DNA of 55,028 nt from Fulvivirga sp. M361 (GTDB lineage: Bacteria > Bacteroidota > Bacteroidia > Cytophagales > Cyclobacteriaceae): the NCBI RefSeq assembly GCF_007097395.1, contig NZ_VKDC01000042.1, positions 1 to 55,028 on the forward strand, in the 5' to 3' direction. Below are positions 37,116-46,252 of this stretch, piece by piece (position 1 is the first letter of the stretch; every line of letters begins with the position of its first letter). The translations under genes and the position numbers were made by a program. The notes under the pieces were generated by a model. That model did not search any database, was not told where the DNA came from, and saw only the letters and a list, made by a program, of their open reading frames with translations.

Positions 37116-37253
37116 ATGAAAACTAAAATTATACTCCTTACAATTCTCAGTATCACTGCTATCGGCTTCTCCTCGTGTTCAGAGGAAGCGATCGAACCTT
37201 CTACATCTACTTCGGATGCCACAGGCGTCACCGTTCACGATGAAAACTGGTAA
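37116..37253 (+). CDS. Small predicted surface lipopeptide, copy 2 (45 aa)
   Basis: 45 aa from ATG 37116 to TAA 37253: signal MKTKIILLTILSITAIG, lipobox-like FSSC with Cys21, then SEEAIEPSTSTS and the invariant tail SDATGVTVHDENW. The signal differs from copy 1, while the mature part differs by one residue (Ile for Val at position 26). Codons in the tail differ from copy 1 only at silent positions (TCG/TCA, GCC/GCT, ACA/ACC, ACC/ACT), as expected if the peptide is held by selection. It lies 32 bp after copy 1, probably in one transcript. Confidence 0.75.
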   Translation: MKTKIILLTILSITAIGFSSCSEEAIEPSTSTSDATGVTVHDENW

Positions 37254-37279
37254 AAACTAACCTTATAAACCTTAAAAAT

Positions 37280-37417
37280 ATGAAAACCAAAATTATACTC
37301 TTTACTATTCTTTGTATCACTGCCATCGGCTTCTCTTCTTGCTCTGAAGAAGCAATCGAACCTTCTACGTCGAGATCAGATGCCACAGGCGTCACTGTTC
37401 ACGATGAAAACTGGTAA
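37280..37417 (+). CDS. Small predicted surface lipopeptide, copy 3 (45 aa)
   Basis: 45 aa from ATG 37280 to TAA 37417. The signal MKTKIILFTILCITAIG is near-identical to copy 2, the lipobox is FSSC (Cys21), and the mature part is SEEAIEPSTSR then the same SDATGVTVHDENW tail. It differs from copy 2 in the mature part only by Thr to Arg at position 32. It is 26 bp downstream of copy 2; copies 2 and 3 look like the most recent duplication. No independent promoter is evident between copies. Confidence 0.75.
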   Translation: MKTKIILFTILCITAIGFSSCSEEAIEPSTSRSDATGVTVHDENW

Positions 37418-37447
37418 AAATTAACAACTTATTTAAATACTAAAACT

Positions 37448-37615
37448 ATGAAATCTAAATTAATAATTGCCCTTGTTTCTATGGCTGTAGCCCTATCATT
37501 TGCATTTACAATAATTAACAAAGGAGAGCGAGCCAATAATAAAAATCAATCTATCGACAGCAAGCAAGAAAGAGCATTACCAGGTTTTGTTGCTGAGGAT
37601 GAAGATTCATTCTAG
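37448..37615 (+). CDS. Related small exported peptide (55 aa)
   Basis: 55 aa from ATG 37448 to TAG 37615, 30 bp after lipopeptide copy 3. A signal or membrane anchor (MKSKLIIALVSMAVALSFAFTII) precedes a polar mature part rich in Asn, Lys and Gln. It has no Cys, so it is not a lipoprotein. Its end, GFVAEDEDSF, resembles the lipopeptide end GVTVHDENW: Gly-x-Val, an acidic cluster with Asp-Glu, then a single aromatic as the last residue. The resemblance is short, so a common origin is inference. No family recognised. Confidence 0.6.
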   Translation: MKSKLIIALVSMAVALSFAFTIINKGERANNKNQSIDSKQERALPGFVAEDEDSF

Positions 37616-38254
37616 GCTTATTAATTCCTTTAATATCAGGATTTTAATATGACAAAAATAGATGGAGTTAAAAAGTTCTTGTTAGTATTCATAATTAAAT
37701 AATAACAAGGCGATGAAACCTGGATATTCATGTATCTATGGAAAACCATGGTGGTTTTTCAAAATGCCAAATGAAGTCGTCCATGATATAACGCACGTAT
37801 TGCCTAAGACGGTATAACTTATGAATTTCACTTTGATTTCACCGTTTTATTCTTTGAAAGGCAATGCATATTGAATTCATATTGTTTAGAATGGCATAAA
37901 ATCCTACAAGTTACTCATCAATGTAGAAATAGTTATATTCAATCATACATTTAAAAAAAAGCACCTATATAACTAATTATAAACGACTTATAGCCCTGGA
38001 GTCATATAAGTTTTAGTCCTTTTCTCAATATATATCCCGCCAATGTGCAATTTCGAAAGCAAAACTTACATGCTTTTGTAACACCCTGCGGTTACCTATT
38101 CAAAAGTTTTATTCGATCTGAAAAAATTAGATCGACACCATTTTCCAGGCAAAAAAAAGCTACTTTACCCCGCTTTACAGACCGTAAAAACTATCCCAGA
38201 CCTACACTATAAATTTTGCCAGACTTTAGTAGCTTTGCTGCTTAAATATACACT
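37616..38254. other. 639-bp gap without a convincing gene
   Basis: Between the peptide cluster and typA. It holds only short frames (for example 34 codons at 37713-37817) and a small hairpin, TCGATCT/AGATCGA at 38113-38135, with no T-run. A -7-like TAGCTTTG at 38230-38237 could belong to typA. No tRNA, repeat array or transposon end is visible. A small RNA or decayed peptide gene cannot be excluded. Confidence 0.6.
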
Positions 38255-40063
38255 ATGCAAAACATCAGAAACGTGGCTATTATTGCCCACGTTGACCACG
38301 GCAAAACTACGCTGGTAGATCAAATCATCCATGCTTCTAAAATCTTAAGGGAAAATCAGGAATCAGGAGAGCTTATTCTTGACAATGAAGATTTAGAAAA
38401 AGAGCGAGGTATCACAATCGTTTCAAAGAATGTTTCTGTTCGTTATAATGATGTCAAAATCAATATAATCGATACCCCCGGCCACGCCGACTTTGGAGGT
38501 GAGGTAGAGCGTGTGCTCAAAATGTCTGATGGTGTTCTACTCTTGGTCGATGCTTTCGAAGGACCTATGCCCCAAACACGTTTTGTATTGAGCAAAGCGT
38601 TGGCTTTAGGGTTGAAACCTATTGTAGTTGTTAATAAAGTCGATAAGGAAAATTGTCGTCCTGATGAGGTCCATGAACAGGTTTTTGACTTAATGTTTAA
38701 TCTCGATGCCACGGAAGATCAGTTAGATTTCCCTACACTTTACGGCTCATCCAAGCAAGGTTGGATGAGCGATGACTGGAACAAACCTACCGATACGATT
38801 TTTCCTTTACTGGACGCTATAATAAAACATATTCCGCCTGCACCTCAGAAAGACGGGGTACCCCAAATGCAGATCACCTCACTGGACTTCTCCTCTTACG
38901 TTGGCCGTATTGCCATAGGCCGGATTAGTCAGGGTGTCATAAAAGAAGGGGCTACCCTGGGATTGAGTAAGAAAGATGACAAACTGAAACGAATAAAAAT
39001 AAAGGAAGTACATATTTTTGAAGGGCTTGGAAAGGTAAAGGTGCCTGAAGCTGCCTCAGGTGAAATATGTGCACTTGTTGGCGTTGAGGATTTCGACTTA
39101 GGTGATACAGTCACAGATTTTGAAAATCCTGAACCACTACCACGGATCGCTATAGATGAGCCAACAATGAGTATGTTATTTACCATTAACAACTCACCAT
39201 TCTTTGGTAAAGAGGGCAAGTTTGTTACTTCAAGGCATCTTAGAGAGAGACTGTTTAAAGAAACTGAAAAAAACCTCGCTCTGCGTGTTGAAGAAACTGA
39301 CTCAGAAGATCGTTTTAACGTATTTGGACGTGGTATATTGCATTTATCCGTGCTTATAGAAACCATGAGAAGGGAAGGCTATGAACTTCAGGTTGGTCAA
39401 CCTCAGGTTCTGATCAAAGAAGTCGACGGAGTAAAGCATGAGCCGATTGAACACTTGGTAGTCGATGTACCGGAAGAGACTTCGGGAAAAGTAATTGAGC
39501 TGGTAAGCGCCAAAAAAGGAGAAATGACCATCATGGAACCCAAGGGCGATTTACAGCATTTGGAATTTGATATTCCGGCAAGAGGATTAATTGGATTAAG
39601 AAATAATGTGCTGACAGCTACAGGTGGAGAGGCTATTATGACTCACCGCTTTAAAGAATATGCGCCCTTCAAGGGCGATATCCCCGGACGTATTAATGGG
39701 TCTCTGATTTCTATGGAGTCAGGTCCGGCTACACCCTACACGCTCGATAAACTCCAGGACAGAGGTATATTTTTTGTAGAACCAGGTATAGATTTGTATA
39801 CAGGTCAGGTGATAGGTGAACACTCCAGGGATAATGACCTGGTGGTAAATGTTCAGAAGGGAAAAAAGCTCACCAACATGCGCGCTTCAGGTTCGGATTC
39901 AAACGCGAAGATTGTTCCTCCAAGGAAATTCTCCCTTGAGGAAGGAATGGAATACATCCAAAAAGATGAGTACCTGGAAATCACGCCTAAATCTATACGA
40001 ATGAGGAAGATCTACCTGGATGAAAACGAACGCAAACGAATGAGCGGAGGACAGAAAATCTAA
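38255..40063 (+). CDS. typA: Translational GTPase TypA/BipA
   Basis: Ribosome-binding GTPase of the EF-G family that supports 50S assembly, stress and cold growth. The 602-aa length is normal. The G motifs are [10 protein letters not shown] (G1, 11-20), RGITI (G2), DTPGHADF (G3), NKVD (G4) and the GSSKQGW G5 region. Domain II, III and V and the BipA C-terminal domain follow, including [38 protein letters not shown] and [23 protein letters not shown]. Preceded by the long gene-free gap, so its promoter is probably its own. Confidence 0.97.
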   Translation: MQNIRNVAIIAHVDHGKTTLVDQIIHASKILRENQESGELILDNEDLEKERGITIVSKNVSVRYNDVKINIIDTPGHADFGGEVERVLKMSDGVLLLVDAFEGPMPQTRFVLSKALALGLKPIVVVNKVDKENCRPDEVHEQVFDLMFNLDATEDQLDFPTLYGSSKQGWMSDDWNKPTDTIFPLLDAIIKHIPPAPQKDGVPQMQITSLDFSSYVGRIAIGRISQGVIKEGATLGLSKKDDKLKRIKIKEVHIFEGLGKVKVPEAASGEICALVGVEDFDLGDTVTDFENPEPLPRIAIDEPTMSMLFTINNSPFFGKEGKFVTSRHLRERLFKETEKNLALRVEETDSEDRFNVFGRGILHLSVLIETMRREGYELQVGQPQVLIKEVDGVKHEPIEHLVVDVPEETSGKVIELVSAKKGEMTIMEPKGDLQHLEFDIPARGLIGLRNNVLTATGGEAIMTHRFKEYAPFKGDIPGRINGSLISMESGPATPYTLDKLQDRGIFFVEPGIDLYTGQVIGEHSRDNDLVVNVQKGKKLTNMRASGSDSNAKIVPPRKFSLEEGMEYIQKDEYLEITPKSIRMRKIYLDENERKRMSGGQKI

Positions 40064-40113
40064 AGCAATGGTAATAGTGGTGGGCTGAACTGAGTTCACC
40101 ATTAGGTAGTAAA

Positions 40114-40149
40114 ACCCTGAGTCGTATGATAAGTTATAAGACTCAGGGT
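40114..40149 (-). terminator. Hairpin between typA and bioB
   Basis: ACCCTGAGTC (40114-40123) pairs perfectly with 40140-40149 around a 16-nt loop. On the minus strand the stem runs into GGGTTTT, so it fits a bioB terminator, and it may also stop typA read-through. Confidence 0.6.
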
Positions 40150-40170
40150 ATGTATAAACTTCTCTAGAAA

Positions 40171-41157
40171 TCAAGATTCCAATACAGGCTCCTTTTCATT
40201 TTTAAAAGATTTCCTCGGCTTAAGATTAAGTACCTGAAACATTTCCTGGTCTTTTACTACTTTCGGATTAGGAGTAGTAAGTAACTTATCTCCGGCAAAT
40301 ATTGAGTTAGCACCGGCCATAAAACACAATGCTTGTTCTTCCAGGTCCATCATAACTCTTCCGGCAGAAAGTCGTACCATGGATTTTGGCATCAGTATGC
40401 GTGCTGTGGCTATCATACGTACCATCTCCCATACGCTCACACGTGGCTGGTCTTCCAATGGTGTTCCTTCAACAGGAACGAGTGCATTGACAGGCACCGA
40501 TTCTGGATGTTGTGGTAAGTTCACTAAGGTGAGTAACATACTGATCCGGTCTTCTTCCTTTTCTCCGAGACCTATAATACCCCCTGAACAAACAGAAATA
40601 TCTGCCTTCCTTACGTTTTCCAGGGTGTCTAAACGGTCATTGTAAGTACGGGTACTGATAATCGTATCATAATGTTCTTCACTGGTGTCCAGGTTATGGT
40701 TGTAGGCATACAGGCCTGCTTCCTTCAGTTTTGTAGCTTGCTCTTCCGTAAGCATTCCTAACGTACAGCAAACCTCCATACCAATGGAATTCACACTTTT
40801 CACCATTTCCAACACACTGTCAAAATCACGGTTGTCACGAATTGCTCTCCAGGCTGCTCCCATACAAAAGCGTGTACTACCGGCTTCTTTAGCTTCAAGG
40901 GCTCTACCAAGTACCTCCTGGGTATCCAATAGCTTATGAACCTGAACGTCGGTATTATACCTGGCTGCCTGCGGGCAATAAGAACAGTCTTCCGGACACC
41001 CACCTGTCTTTACTGACAACAGTGTGCATACCTGTACCTCACTTGCATCATTATATTCTCTGTGTACGGTAGCTGCTCTGTAAATCAGCTCCATAATAGG
41101 CGAGTGGTAGATCTCTGCTACCTCTTCTTTTGTCCAGTTATTTCTAATACTACTCAT
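40171..41157 (-). CDS. bioB: Biotin synthase
   Basis: Radical-SAM enzyme that inserts sulfur into dethiobiotin, the last step of biotin synthesis. The SAM cluster motif is CPEDCSYC (three Cys of Cx3Cx2C). [29 protein letters not shown], the metal-site neighbourhood RLSAGRVMM and [17 protein letters not shown] are diagnostic. The frame opens at 41193, but the ATG at 41157 gives the usual [13 protein letters not shown] start and 328 aa. No other bio genes are nearby. Upstream lies sppA on the same strand, 78 bp away from the longer frame's start. Confidence 0.96.
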   Translation of the reverse strand: MSSIRNNWTKEEVAEIYHSPIMELIYRAATVHREYNDASEVQVCTLLSVKTGGCPEDCSYCPQAARYNTDVQVHKLLDTQEVLGRALEAKEAGSTRFCMGAAWRAIRDNRDFDSVLEMVKSVNSIGMEVCCTLGMLTEEQATKLKEAGLYAYNHNLDTSEEHYDTIISTRTYNDRLDTLENVRKADISVCSGGIIGLGEKEEDRISMLLTLVNLPQHPESVPVNALVPVEGTPLEDQPRVSVWEMVRMIATARILMPKSMVRLSAGRVMMDLEEQALCFMAGANSIFAGDKLLTTPNPKVVKDQEMFQVLNLKPRKSFKNEKEPVLES

Positions 41158-41235
41158 AGTTTCAAATCTAATTACATTCCTTTTGAAATACACATGATCA
41201 AAAGCATAATTCCCTGACCAAGCCTATGACCTTCA

Positions 41236-42981
41236 TCATTGTATTGTCATATCAAATGGCAGCCTGCTTTGCAGGCCCTGAAGGTTTTTGATCTTATCGT
41301 ATTGTTTTAAATAGGGATAAAACTGACCTAGTTGCTCCTGCATCATCCTGGTCTTTGTTTCTCCTTCAAGATCACTTAATAATTGTTCAATGAACGGCTT
41401 TTGCCGGGGGTAATATTTAACTTTATAATCCTCGTTAACACCGGACTTTTCTGCTGCCAAGGTGATCGCATCATCTATACCTCCCAATATATCTACTAAT
41501 CCATTGTTTAACGCCTGCTCGCCAGTCCATACCCTGCCGGACGCAATCACCTTAATCGCATCCGGGCTCATCCGTCTCCCTTCTGCAGCCTTTGAGATGA
41601 ACGTTTCGTAACCTTCGTCCGTGTTCTTTTGAATAATTCTTTGCTGTTCCTCAGAAAGTGGTTTACTCATGGTATAGAGTGTGGATATCTCACCAGTAGC
41701 TACTTCCTCCGTTGTAATGCCTAATTTATTATTCAAAAAACCCTGCGCATTGAATATAACGGAAAATATACCGATTGATCCGGTAATAGTATTTGGCTGG
41801 GCCAGTATGGTATCACAAGCCATGGCCAAGTAATAACCACCAGATGCTGCCACATCTGACATGGAAGCTATAACAGGCTTTTCTTGTGCCGCCAGTTTTA
41901 TCTCCCTCCACATAACATCCGACGCTATGAAACTACCCCCCGGAGAATTAATACGCATTACTATAGCTTTTACTTTATCATTTTCACGTGCCTTCCTGAT
42001 CTCTTTGGCAAATTTATCCGACCCAACCGTGTTGTCATCTCCCTTGCCTGAAATAATATCACCCGAAGCAACGATAACTGCTACTACATTTTTGGAGTTA
42101 ACATAGCTGGAAAAAGTCTTTTTGTATTTATCATAGTTAATGATTTCTAATTCATCTTCTTTTTCCAGTCCAGTCAACTGCTTCAACTCGTTATACACCT
42201 GATCAAGATAGTAGGTGTCATCAATGATATTTACACGCTTGGCATCCTGCGCATTACGTATAAGCATTTTATTGGAAATATTTTTAACTTGTTCCAATTC
42301 CATCCCACGGGATTCAGCAATGTTACTCAGCACATGATCATTAATAGAATTAAGTATGGATTCCAACTGCAACCTGTTTTCCGGACTCATATCTGTTCTT
42401 AAAAAAGGCTCTACTGCACTTTTAAAATCCCCCACTCTGAATACCTGGGGCTCTACTTCAAGTTTATCCAGCATTCCTTTAAAAAATGTGACATTAGCAG
42501 CTAATCCATTAAGTTCCAGTTCGCCTTCAGGGTGTATGTAAACTTTATCTGACACGGAAGCCAGGTAATAAGCACCCTCGGTATAAAACTCACTATAGGA
42601 TATCACAAACTTACCAGAGTCCTTAAATTCGATCAGTGCATCCCGTATTTCTTCTATTATAGCTATGCCCGACATCATAAACGGGGTTTCCAAAAATATC
42701 CCTTTTATCTTATCGTCTTCTTTGGCGTTGAGTATCGCTTCTTTCAATTCTTTCAGACCAATGTTCTCCGCTATCGCCGGAAATATACCTTCTAACGGGC
42801 TTTGCTTTTCGAGCTCACCTACCTGTCTGTTCAGTTTTAAGTGCAATATAGAATTAGATTCCAATGTCACAGGTTCCTCCGAAGAAATTACACCTACTAT
42901 ACCTACCACCACTACTAGCACTAATCCACTAAAAATGATCAATGCCGTTAAGGCAGAGAGCATATTTTTCAAAAAACTCAT
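41236..42981 (-). CDS. sppA: Signal peptide peptidase SppA, protease IV type (67K)
   Basis: Membrane-bound serine protease that degrades cleaved signal peptides. The 581-aa protein has an N-terminal membrane anchor (about 9-31, LTALIIFSGLVLVVVVGIVG) and two tandem ClpP/crotonase-like halves, as in the long form. The Lys general base lies in the N-terminal half (SYSEFYTEGAYYLASVSDKVYIH), and the nucleophile Ser in the C-terminal half (ASGGYYLAMACDTILAQPNTITGSIG). The divergent folK lies on the other side of a 70-bp gap that holds facing -7 elements. Confidence 0.94.
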   Translation of the reverse strand: MSFLKNMLSALTALIIFSGLVLVVVVGIVGVISSEEPVTLESNSILHLKLNRQVGELEKQSPLEGIFPAIAENIGLKELKEAILNAKEDDKIKGIFLETPFMMSGIAIIEEIRDALIEFKDSGKFVISYSEFYTEGAYYLASVSDKVYIHPEGELELNGLAANVTFFKGMLDKLEVEPQVFRVGDFKSAVEPFLRTDMSPENRLQLESILNSINDHVLSNIAESRGMELEQVKNISNKMLIRNAQDAKRVNIIDDTYYLDQVYNELKQLTGLEKEDELEIINYDKYKKTFSSYVNSKNVVAVIVASGDIISGKGDDNTVGSDKFAKEIRKARENDKVKAIVMRINSPGGSFIASDVMWREIKLAAQEKPVIASMSDVAASGGYYLAMACDTILAQPNTITGSIGIFSVIFNAQGFLNNKLGITTEEVATGEISTLYTMSKPLSEEQQRIIQKNTDEGYETFISKAAEGRRMSPDAIKVIASGRVWTGEQALNNGLVDILGGIDDAITLAAEKSGVNEDYKVKYYPRQKPFIEQLLSDLEGETKTRMMQEQLGQFYPYLKQYDKIKNLQGLQSRLPFDMTIQ

Positions 42982-43004
42982 AATTCTCCATTTAATATCA
43001 ACTT

Positions 43005-43042
43005 CAAAATTAATAAGTTAAACGCCATTTGTTTTAAGTTTG
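43005..43042. promoter_or_regulatory. Divergent -7 elements for sppA and folK
   Basis: TAATTTTG on the minus strand (43005-43012) precedes sppA by 24 bp. TAAGTTTG on the plus strand (43035-43042) precedes the folK ATG at 43052 by 9 bp. Both match TAnnTTTG; neither has a clear TTTG at 19 nt. Confidence 0.4.
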
Positions 43043-43051
43043 ATCACAATT

Positions 43052-43561
43052 ATGACGGAAGGAATATATCTACTGTTAGGTTCCAATTTGGCTGATAAAA
43101 AGGCTAATCTGACTTCTGCCAGAAAGGAAATTGATCTGCGCTTAATGAAGGAATCACCAACGTCCGTCTTAAGACAGTCTACCATTTATGAAACCGCTGC
43201 ATGGGGTAAAACCGACCAACCTTCTTTTTATAACCAGGTTATAGAAGTACGCACGAATTTATCTCCTGAACTCCTGCTTCATGAACTGCTTACCATTGAA
43301 GAGAGAATAGGCAGGGTAAGAAAGGAAAAATGGGGAGCCCGGATCATTGATATTGATATACTTTACTATCATCAAACCATCCTTTCATCGGTTACATTGC
43401 AACTTCCGCACCCAGGCATTCCTGAAAGGCGCTTTACTTTAGTACCATTGGTAGAACTGGCCCCCCGTTTTATACACCCTGTACTGAACAAGACCCAGCT
43501 AACATTACTGGATGAATGCAATGATCCATTGGACGTAACTGAGGCAGAGGTTAAGATTTAA
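43052..43561 (+). CDS. folK: HPPK, 6-hydroxymethyl-dihydropterin pyrophosphokinase
   Basis: Transfers pyrophosphate from ATP to hydroxymethyl-dihydropterin in folate synthesis. The 169-aa protein (from ATG 43052) shows YLLLGSNLADKKANL (N-terminal pterin site), ETAAWGKTDQPSFYNQVIEVRTNLSPELLLHELLTIEERIGRVRKEKWGARIIDIDILYY (the family signature around RxxKWGxRxIDIDIL), and LPHPGIPERRFTLVPLVEL. A TTG four codons upstream (43040) falls inside a TAAGTTTG -7 element, so ATG 43052 is preferred. Convergent with the ABC-F gene. Confidence 0.93.
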   Translation: MTEGIYLLLGSNLADKKANLTSARKEIDLRLMKESPTSVLRQSTIYETAAWGKTDQPSFYNQVIEVRTNLSPELLLHELLTIEERIGRVRKEKWGARIIDIDILYYHQTILSSVTLQLPHPGIPERRFTLVPLVELAPRFIHPVLNKTQLTLLDECNDPLDVTEAEVKI

Positions 43562-43589
43562 AGGTATGGTTATAAGATAGTTGTAAGAT

Positions 43590-45455
43590 TTATTCTAACT
43601 CTGAAAGTTCGAGCCATCGCATCTCTTTTGTATCAATTTTATCTTCCAGCATTTTTAGTTCTTTCCCCCATTGAGCCAATAACGCATGATCACCTTCACC
43701 TGAGTTAAGCATAATTATTAATCTTTCTTTTTCGCCATTTATCGTTTCCAGCTCTTTTTCAATTTCTTCGAGTTCTCTTTTTTCCTTGAAAGACATTTTT
43801 CTTGCCTCCGTTTTTACCCGTTCCTTTACCTCCCGGGTGGCTTCTACTACAGTTTTTTCTGTAGAGTGACGTTCTGCTTGCCTGTAGTCAGAATAATTTC
43901 CGGTAAAGGGTCGGATAGCTTTACCTTTCTCAAATACAAAAAGCTGTTCAACCAGACGATCCATAAAATAACGATCATGAGAAACGATGATCACACATCC
44001 TTTAAAACCAGCCAGAAAATCTTCCAGCACACGGAGTGTAATCAAATCCAGATCATTCGTCGGCTCATCCAAGATCAAAAAATTAGGATTGCGTATAAGT
44101 ACCAGCAGTAACTGAAGCCTACGCTTTTCTCCCCCACTGAGCTTGTCCACATAATCATATTGGGCTTTTACGGAAAAATTAAACAGGGTCAGGAATTTTG
44201 ATGCAGAAACGGTGCTTCCGTCCGACAGGCTCACTATTTCGGCAATCTCTTTAACGACATCAATTACTTTAAGTCCAGCCTGAAAGTCAGGTTCCTTTTG
44301 CTCATAATACCCTATAAGAGTGGTCTGACCAAGTATCACCTCACCTGAGTCAGGCATAATTTTTTGATTGATCAGATTAAGAAAAGTAGACTTACCACTG
44401 CCATTTTCACCGACTATACCTATTTTCTCTCCTTTCTTAAATATATAGCTAAATGACTGGATCACTTGTTGACCATTAAAAGCCTTTGTCACTTTTTCCA
44501 GCTCTACTATCTTACCTCCCTGACGGCGGTCACTCACCTGAAGCACTACATCCGACTTTTCCAGGTTTACATGAGCGCGTTTCTTTATGTCATCAAAGGC
44601 CTCTACCCTGTATTTAGCTTTTGTTCCTCGTGCTTTTGGCTGCCGGCGTATCCACTCCAGCTCTTTTTTATATTGACTTCGGGCTTTATCCTTTTCTATT
44701 TGGGCATTTTGTTCTCGCTCTGTCTTCTTTTCAAGGAAATAGGCATAATTACCCTGATAATGATACAGTCCCTCATTTTCGAGCTCAATAATCTCGGTAG
44801 TTACGTTATCCAGAAAATAACGATCGTGTGTAACCATGATCAGTGCCAATTGAGAAGAAGAAAAATAGTTTTCTAACCATTCTATGGCTGCCAGGTCCAG
44901 ATGGTTTGTAGGCTCATCTAATATGATGAGATCAGGCTTCTCTATTAATGTCTTTGCCAGGCCTACACGCTTTTTCTGCCCTCCGGAAAGCTCGCCTATC
45001 TTTTGCTCCAGATTGTGAATGCCTACTTTACCAAGTATTTCTTTTAACTGACTTTCATAATTCCAGGCATCCGCCTCTTCCATTTGCTCTATGAGTACAG
45101 TCAGCTTCTCTGCACTTTCAGCATCAGTATCAACTCGCGCTACGTGGTATTCATATTTTTTTATCAACTGTGATACAGCATCATCGCCGGCAAGTATAGC
45201 TTCTAAAATAGTTAGATCAGGTTCAAAATCCGGTTGCTGCCCAAGGTAAGCCAACTTTACCTCACTATTAATCACCACCTGACCACGATCCGGACTATCT
45301 ATGCCGGCCAATATCTTAAGTAAAGTGGACTTACCACTACCATTTACACCTACAAGCGCAATCTTTTGCCCCTGACTGAGTCCAAAAGAAATATTCTCAA
45401 ATAAAGTACGCTCTCCAAAGGATTTGGAAAGTTGATCAACTGACAGATAATTCAT
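43590..45455 (-). CDS. ABC-F family ATPase (Uup-like)
   Basis: A 621-aa cytosolic ABC protein with two ATPase cassettes and no membrane domain. First Walker A GVNGSGKSTLLK (about 36-47), signature LSGGQKKR, Walker B LIILDEPTNHLD. Second Walker A GENGSGKSTFLN, signature LSGGEKRRLQ and FLILDEPTNDLD. The inter-domain linker is rich in charged residues (EKDKARSQYKKELEWIRRQPKARGTKAK). A C-terminal coiled coil (EKRELEEIEKELETINGEKERLI) makes it resemble Uup, which acts on the ribosome or on DNA-structure tolerance. No antibiotic-resistance role is indicated. Confidence 0.92.
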   Translation of the reverse strand: MNYLSVDQLSKSFGERTLFENISFGLSQGQKIALVGVNGSGKSTLLKILAGIDSPDRGQVVINSEVKLAYLGQQPDFEPDLTILEAILAGDDAVSQLIKKYEYHVARVDTDAESAEKLTVLIEQMEEADAWNYESQLKEILGKVGIHNLEQKIGELSGGQKKRVGLAKTLIEKPDLIILDEPTNHLDLAAIEWLENYFSSSQLALIMVTHDRYFLDNVTTEIIELENEGLYHYQGNYAYFLEKKTEREQNAQIEKDKARSQYKKELEWIRRQPKARGTKAKYRVEAFDDIKKRAHVNLEKSDVVLQVSDRRQGGKIVELEKVTKAFNGQQVIQSFSYIFKKGEKIGIVGENGSGKSTFLNLINQKIMPDSGEVILGQTTLIGYYEQKEPDFQAGLKVIDVVKEIAEIVSLSDGSTVSASKFLTLFNFSVKAQYDYVDKLSGGEKRRLQLLLVLIRNPNFLILDEPTNDLDLITLRVLEDFLAGFKGCVIIVSHDRYFMDRLVEQLFVFEKGKAIRPFTGNYSDYRQAERHSTEKTVVEATREVKERVKTEARKMSFKEKRELEEIEKELETINGEKERLIIMLNSGEGDHALLAQWGKELKMLEDKIDTKEMRWLELSELE

Positions 45456-45630
45456 AGAACAAAACTAATAAGAATAGAGCAAGAGAGTCGTAATGTTTGC
45501 TTCAAGTACTGAGGTCATATTGGAAAAGGTTGTTTATATCGTTCATATGGGATATACAGTCACCTCATCAGGGGTATTGCAGGCTTAGTTTTTTGATATT
45601 AACTTGTAGTCCAACCAAAACTATTTGAAA

Positions 45631-46245
45631 ATGAAAGTATTAAAAGTTATTGGAATCATCCTGGCTGTGGTTGTGGTTATTTTTGCCGCCACATTTTTTA
45701 TCGTTTCTTCAGGACAACCTGCTGAAGGAAACCTGGAAAGCTCTATCGTCATATCAGCCTCTCCGGAAACCATTTATGAAGAAGCTGTAAATATAAAAAA
45801 GCTGGATGCCTGGTCACCCTGGTATGCCATGGACCCTGGGGCATATACATATGAAGGGCCGGAAGAAGGTGTAGGCGCTACCTCAAAATGGAGCTCTGAA
45901 AACCCCGAATTAGGTATAGGTAGTCTTAAAATAATAGAAGCCGTTGAAAACAAAAGCATTAAAACCCAAATGAAGTTTGAAGGCTTTAATGGAAACTTCA
46001 GCAGTTATCTCAACCTGGAACCTGCAGAGAATGGTACTAAAGTGGTATGGGGTTACAATTATAAGGACATTGACCAGGTAGGTAGGTTCTTTATGGGGCT
46101 TATGGACGTAAATGAGGAAATGATGCCAATGTTTGAAAAAGGTCTGAGCGATCTCAAACAAATCGCTGAAGCCAAACCCGTGCCGACAGCTGAAGTGATG
46201 GAACCTGTCACCGAAGCATCTGACAGTACCATAGCGGAAGAATAA
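45631..46245 (+). CDS. SRPBCC-family (polyketide cyclase-like) membrane-anchored protein
   Basis: About 204 aa. The N-terminus is a membrane segment (MKVLKVIGIILAVVVVIFAATFFIVSS), then a START-like SRPBCC domain: SIVISASPETIYEEAVNIKKLDAWSPWYAMDPG (about 38-70), VGATSKWSSENPELGIGSLKIIEAV, and the long C-terminal helix GLMDVNEEMMPMFEKGLSDLKQIAE. The last 30 residues are acidic and low in complexity. Ligand unknown. The open frame also allows TTG at 45625, but ATG 45631 is more likely. Convergent with the phospholipase-like gene. Confidence 0.8.
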   Translation: MKVLKVIGIILAVVVVIFAATFFIVSSGQPAEGNLESSIVISASPETIYEEAVNIKKLDAWSPWYAMDPGAYTYEGPEEGVGATSKWSSENPELGIGSLKIIEAVENKSIKTQMKFEGFNGNFSSYLNLEPAENGTKVVWGYNYKDIDQVGRFFMGLMDVNEEMMPMFEKGLSDLKQIAEAKPVPTAEVMEPVTEASDSTIAEE

Positions 46246-46252
46246 ATGTCTT

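Noticed and set aside
36949-37615. RiPP precursor or toxin-antitoxin interpretation of the peptide cluster
   Set aside because: No ATP-grasp, radical-SAM, YcaO, lanthipeptide or protease-transporter gene, and no antitoxin-like partner, lies nearby. A lipobox with a surface-export signal fits a lipopeptide better. A distant modifying enzyme cannot be excluded.
37713-37817. 34-codon frame starting MKPGYSCIYGKPWW
   Set aside because: No signal peptide, no lipobox and no match to the lipopeptide tail; short enough to be chance. Kept only as a remark in the gap feature.
38230-38237. Firm typA promoter call
   Set aside because: TAGCTTTG matches the -7 octamer but no TTTG lies 19 nt upstream, and such octamers are frequent in AT-rich gaps. 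Mentioned only in the gap entry.
43040-43051. TTG start for folK
   Set aside because: The TTG is part of a TAAGTTTG -7 element, and the ATG at 43052 fits the family N-terminus better.
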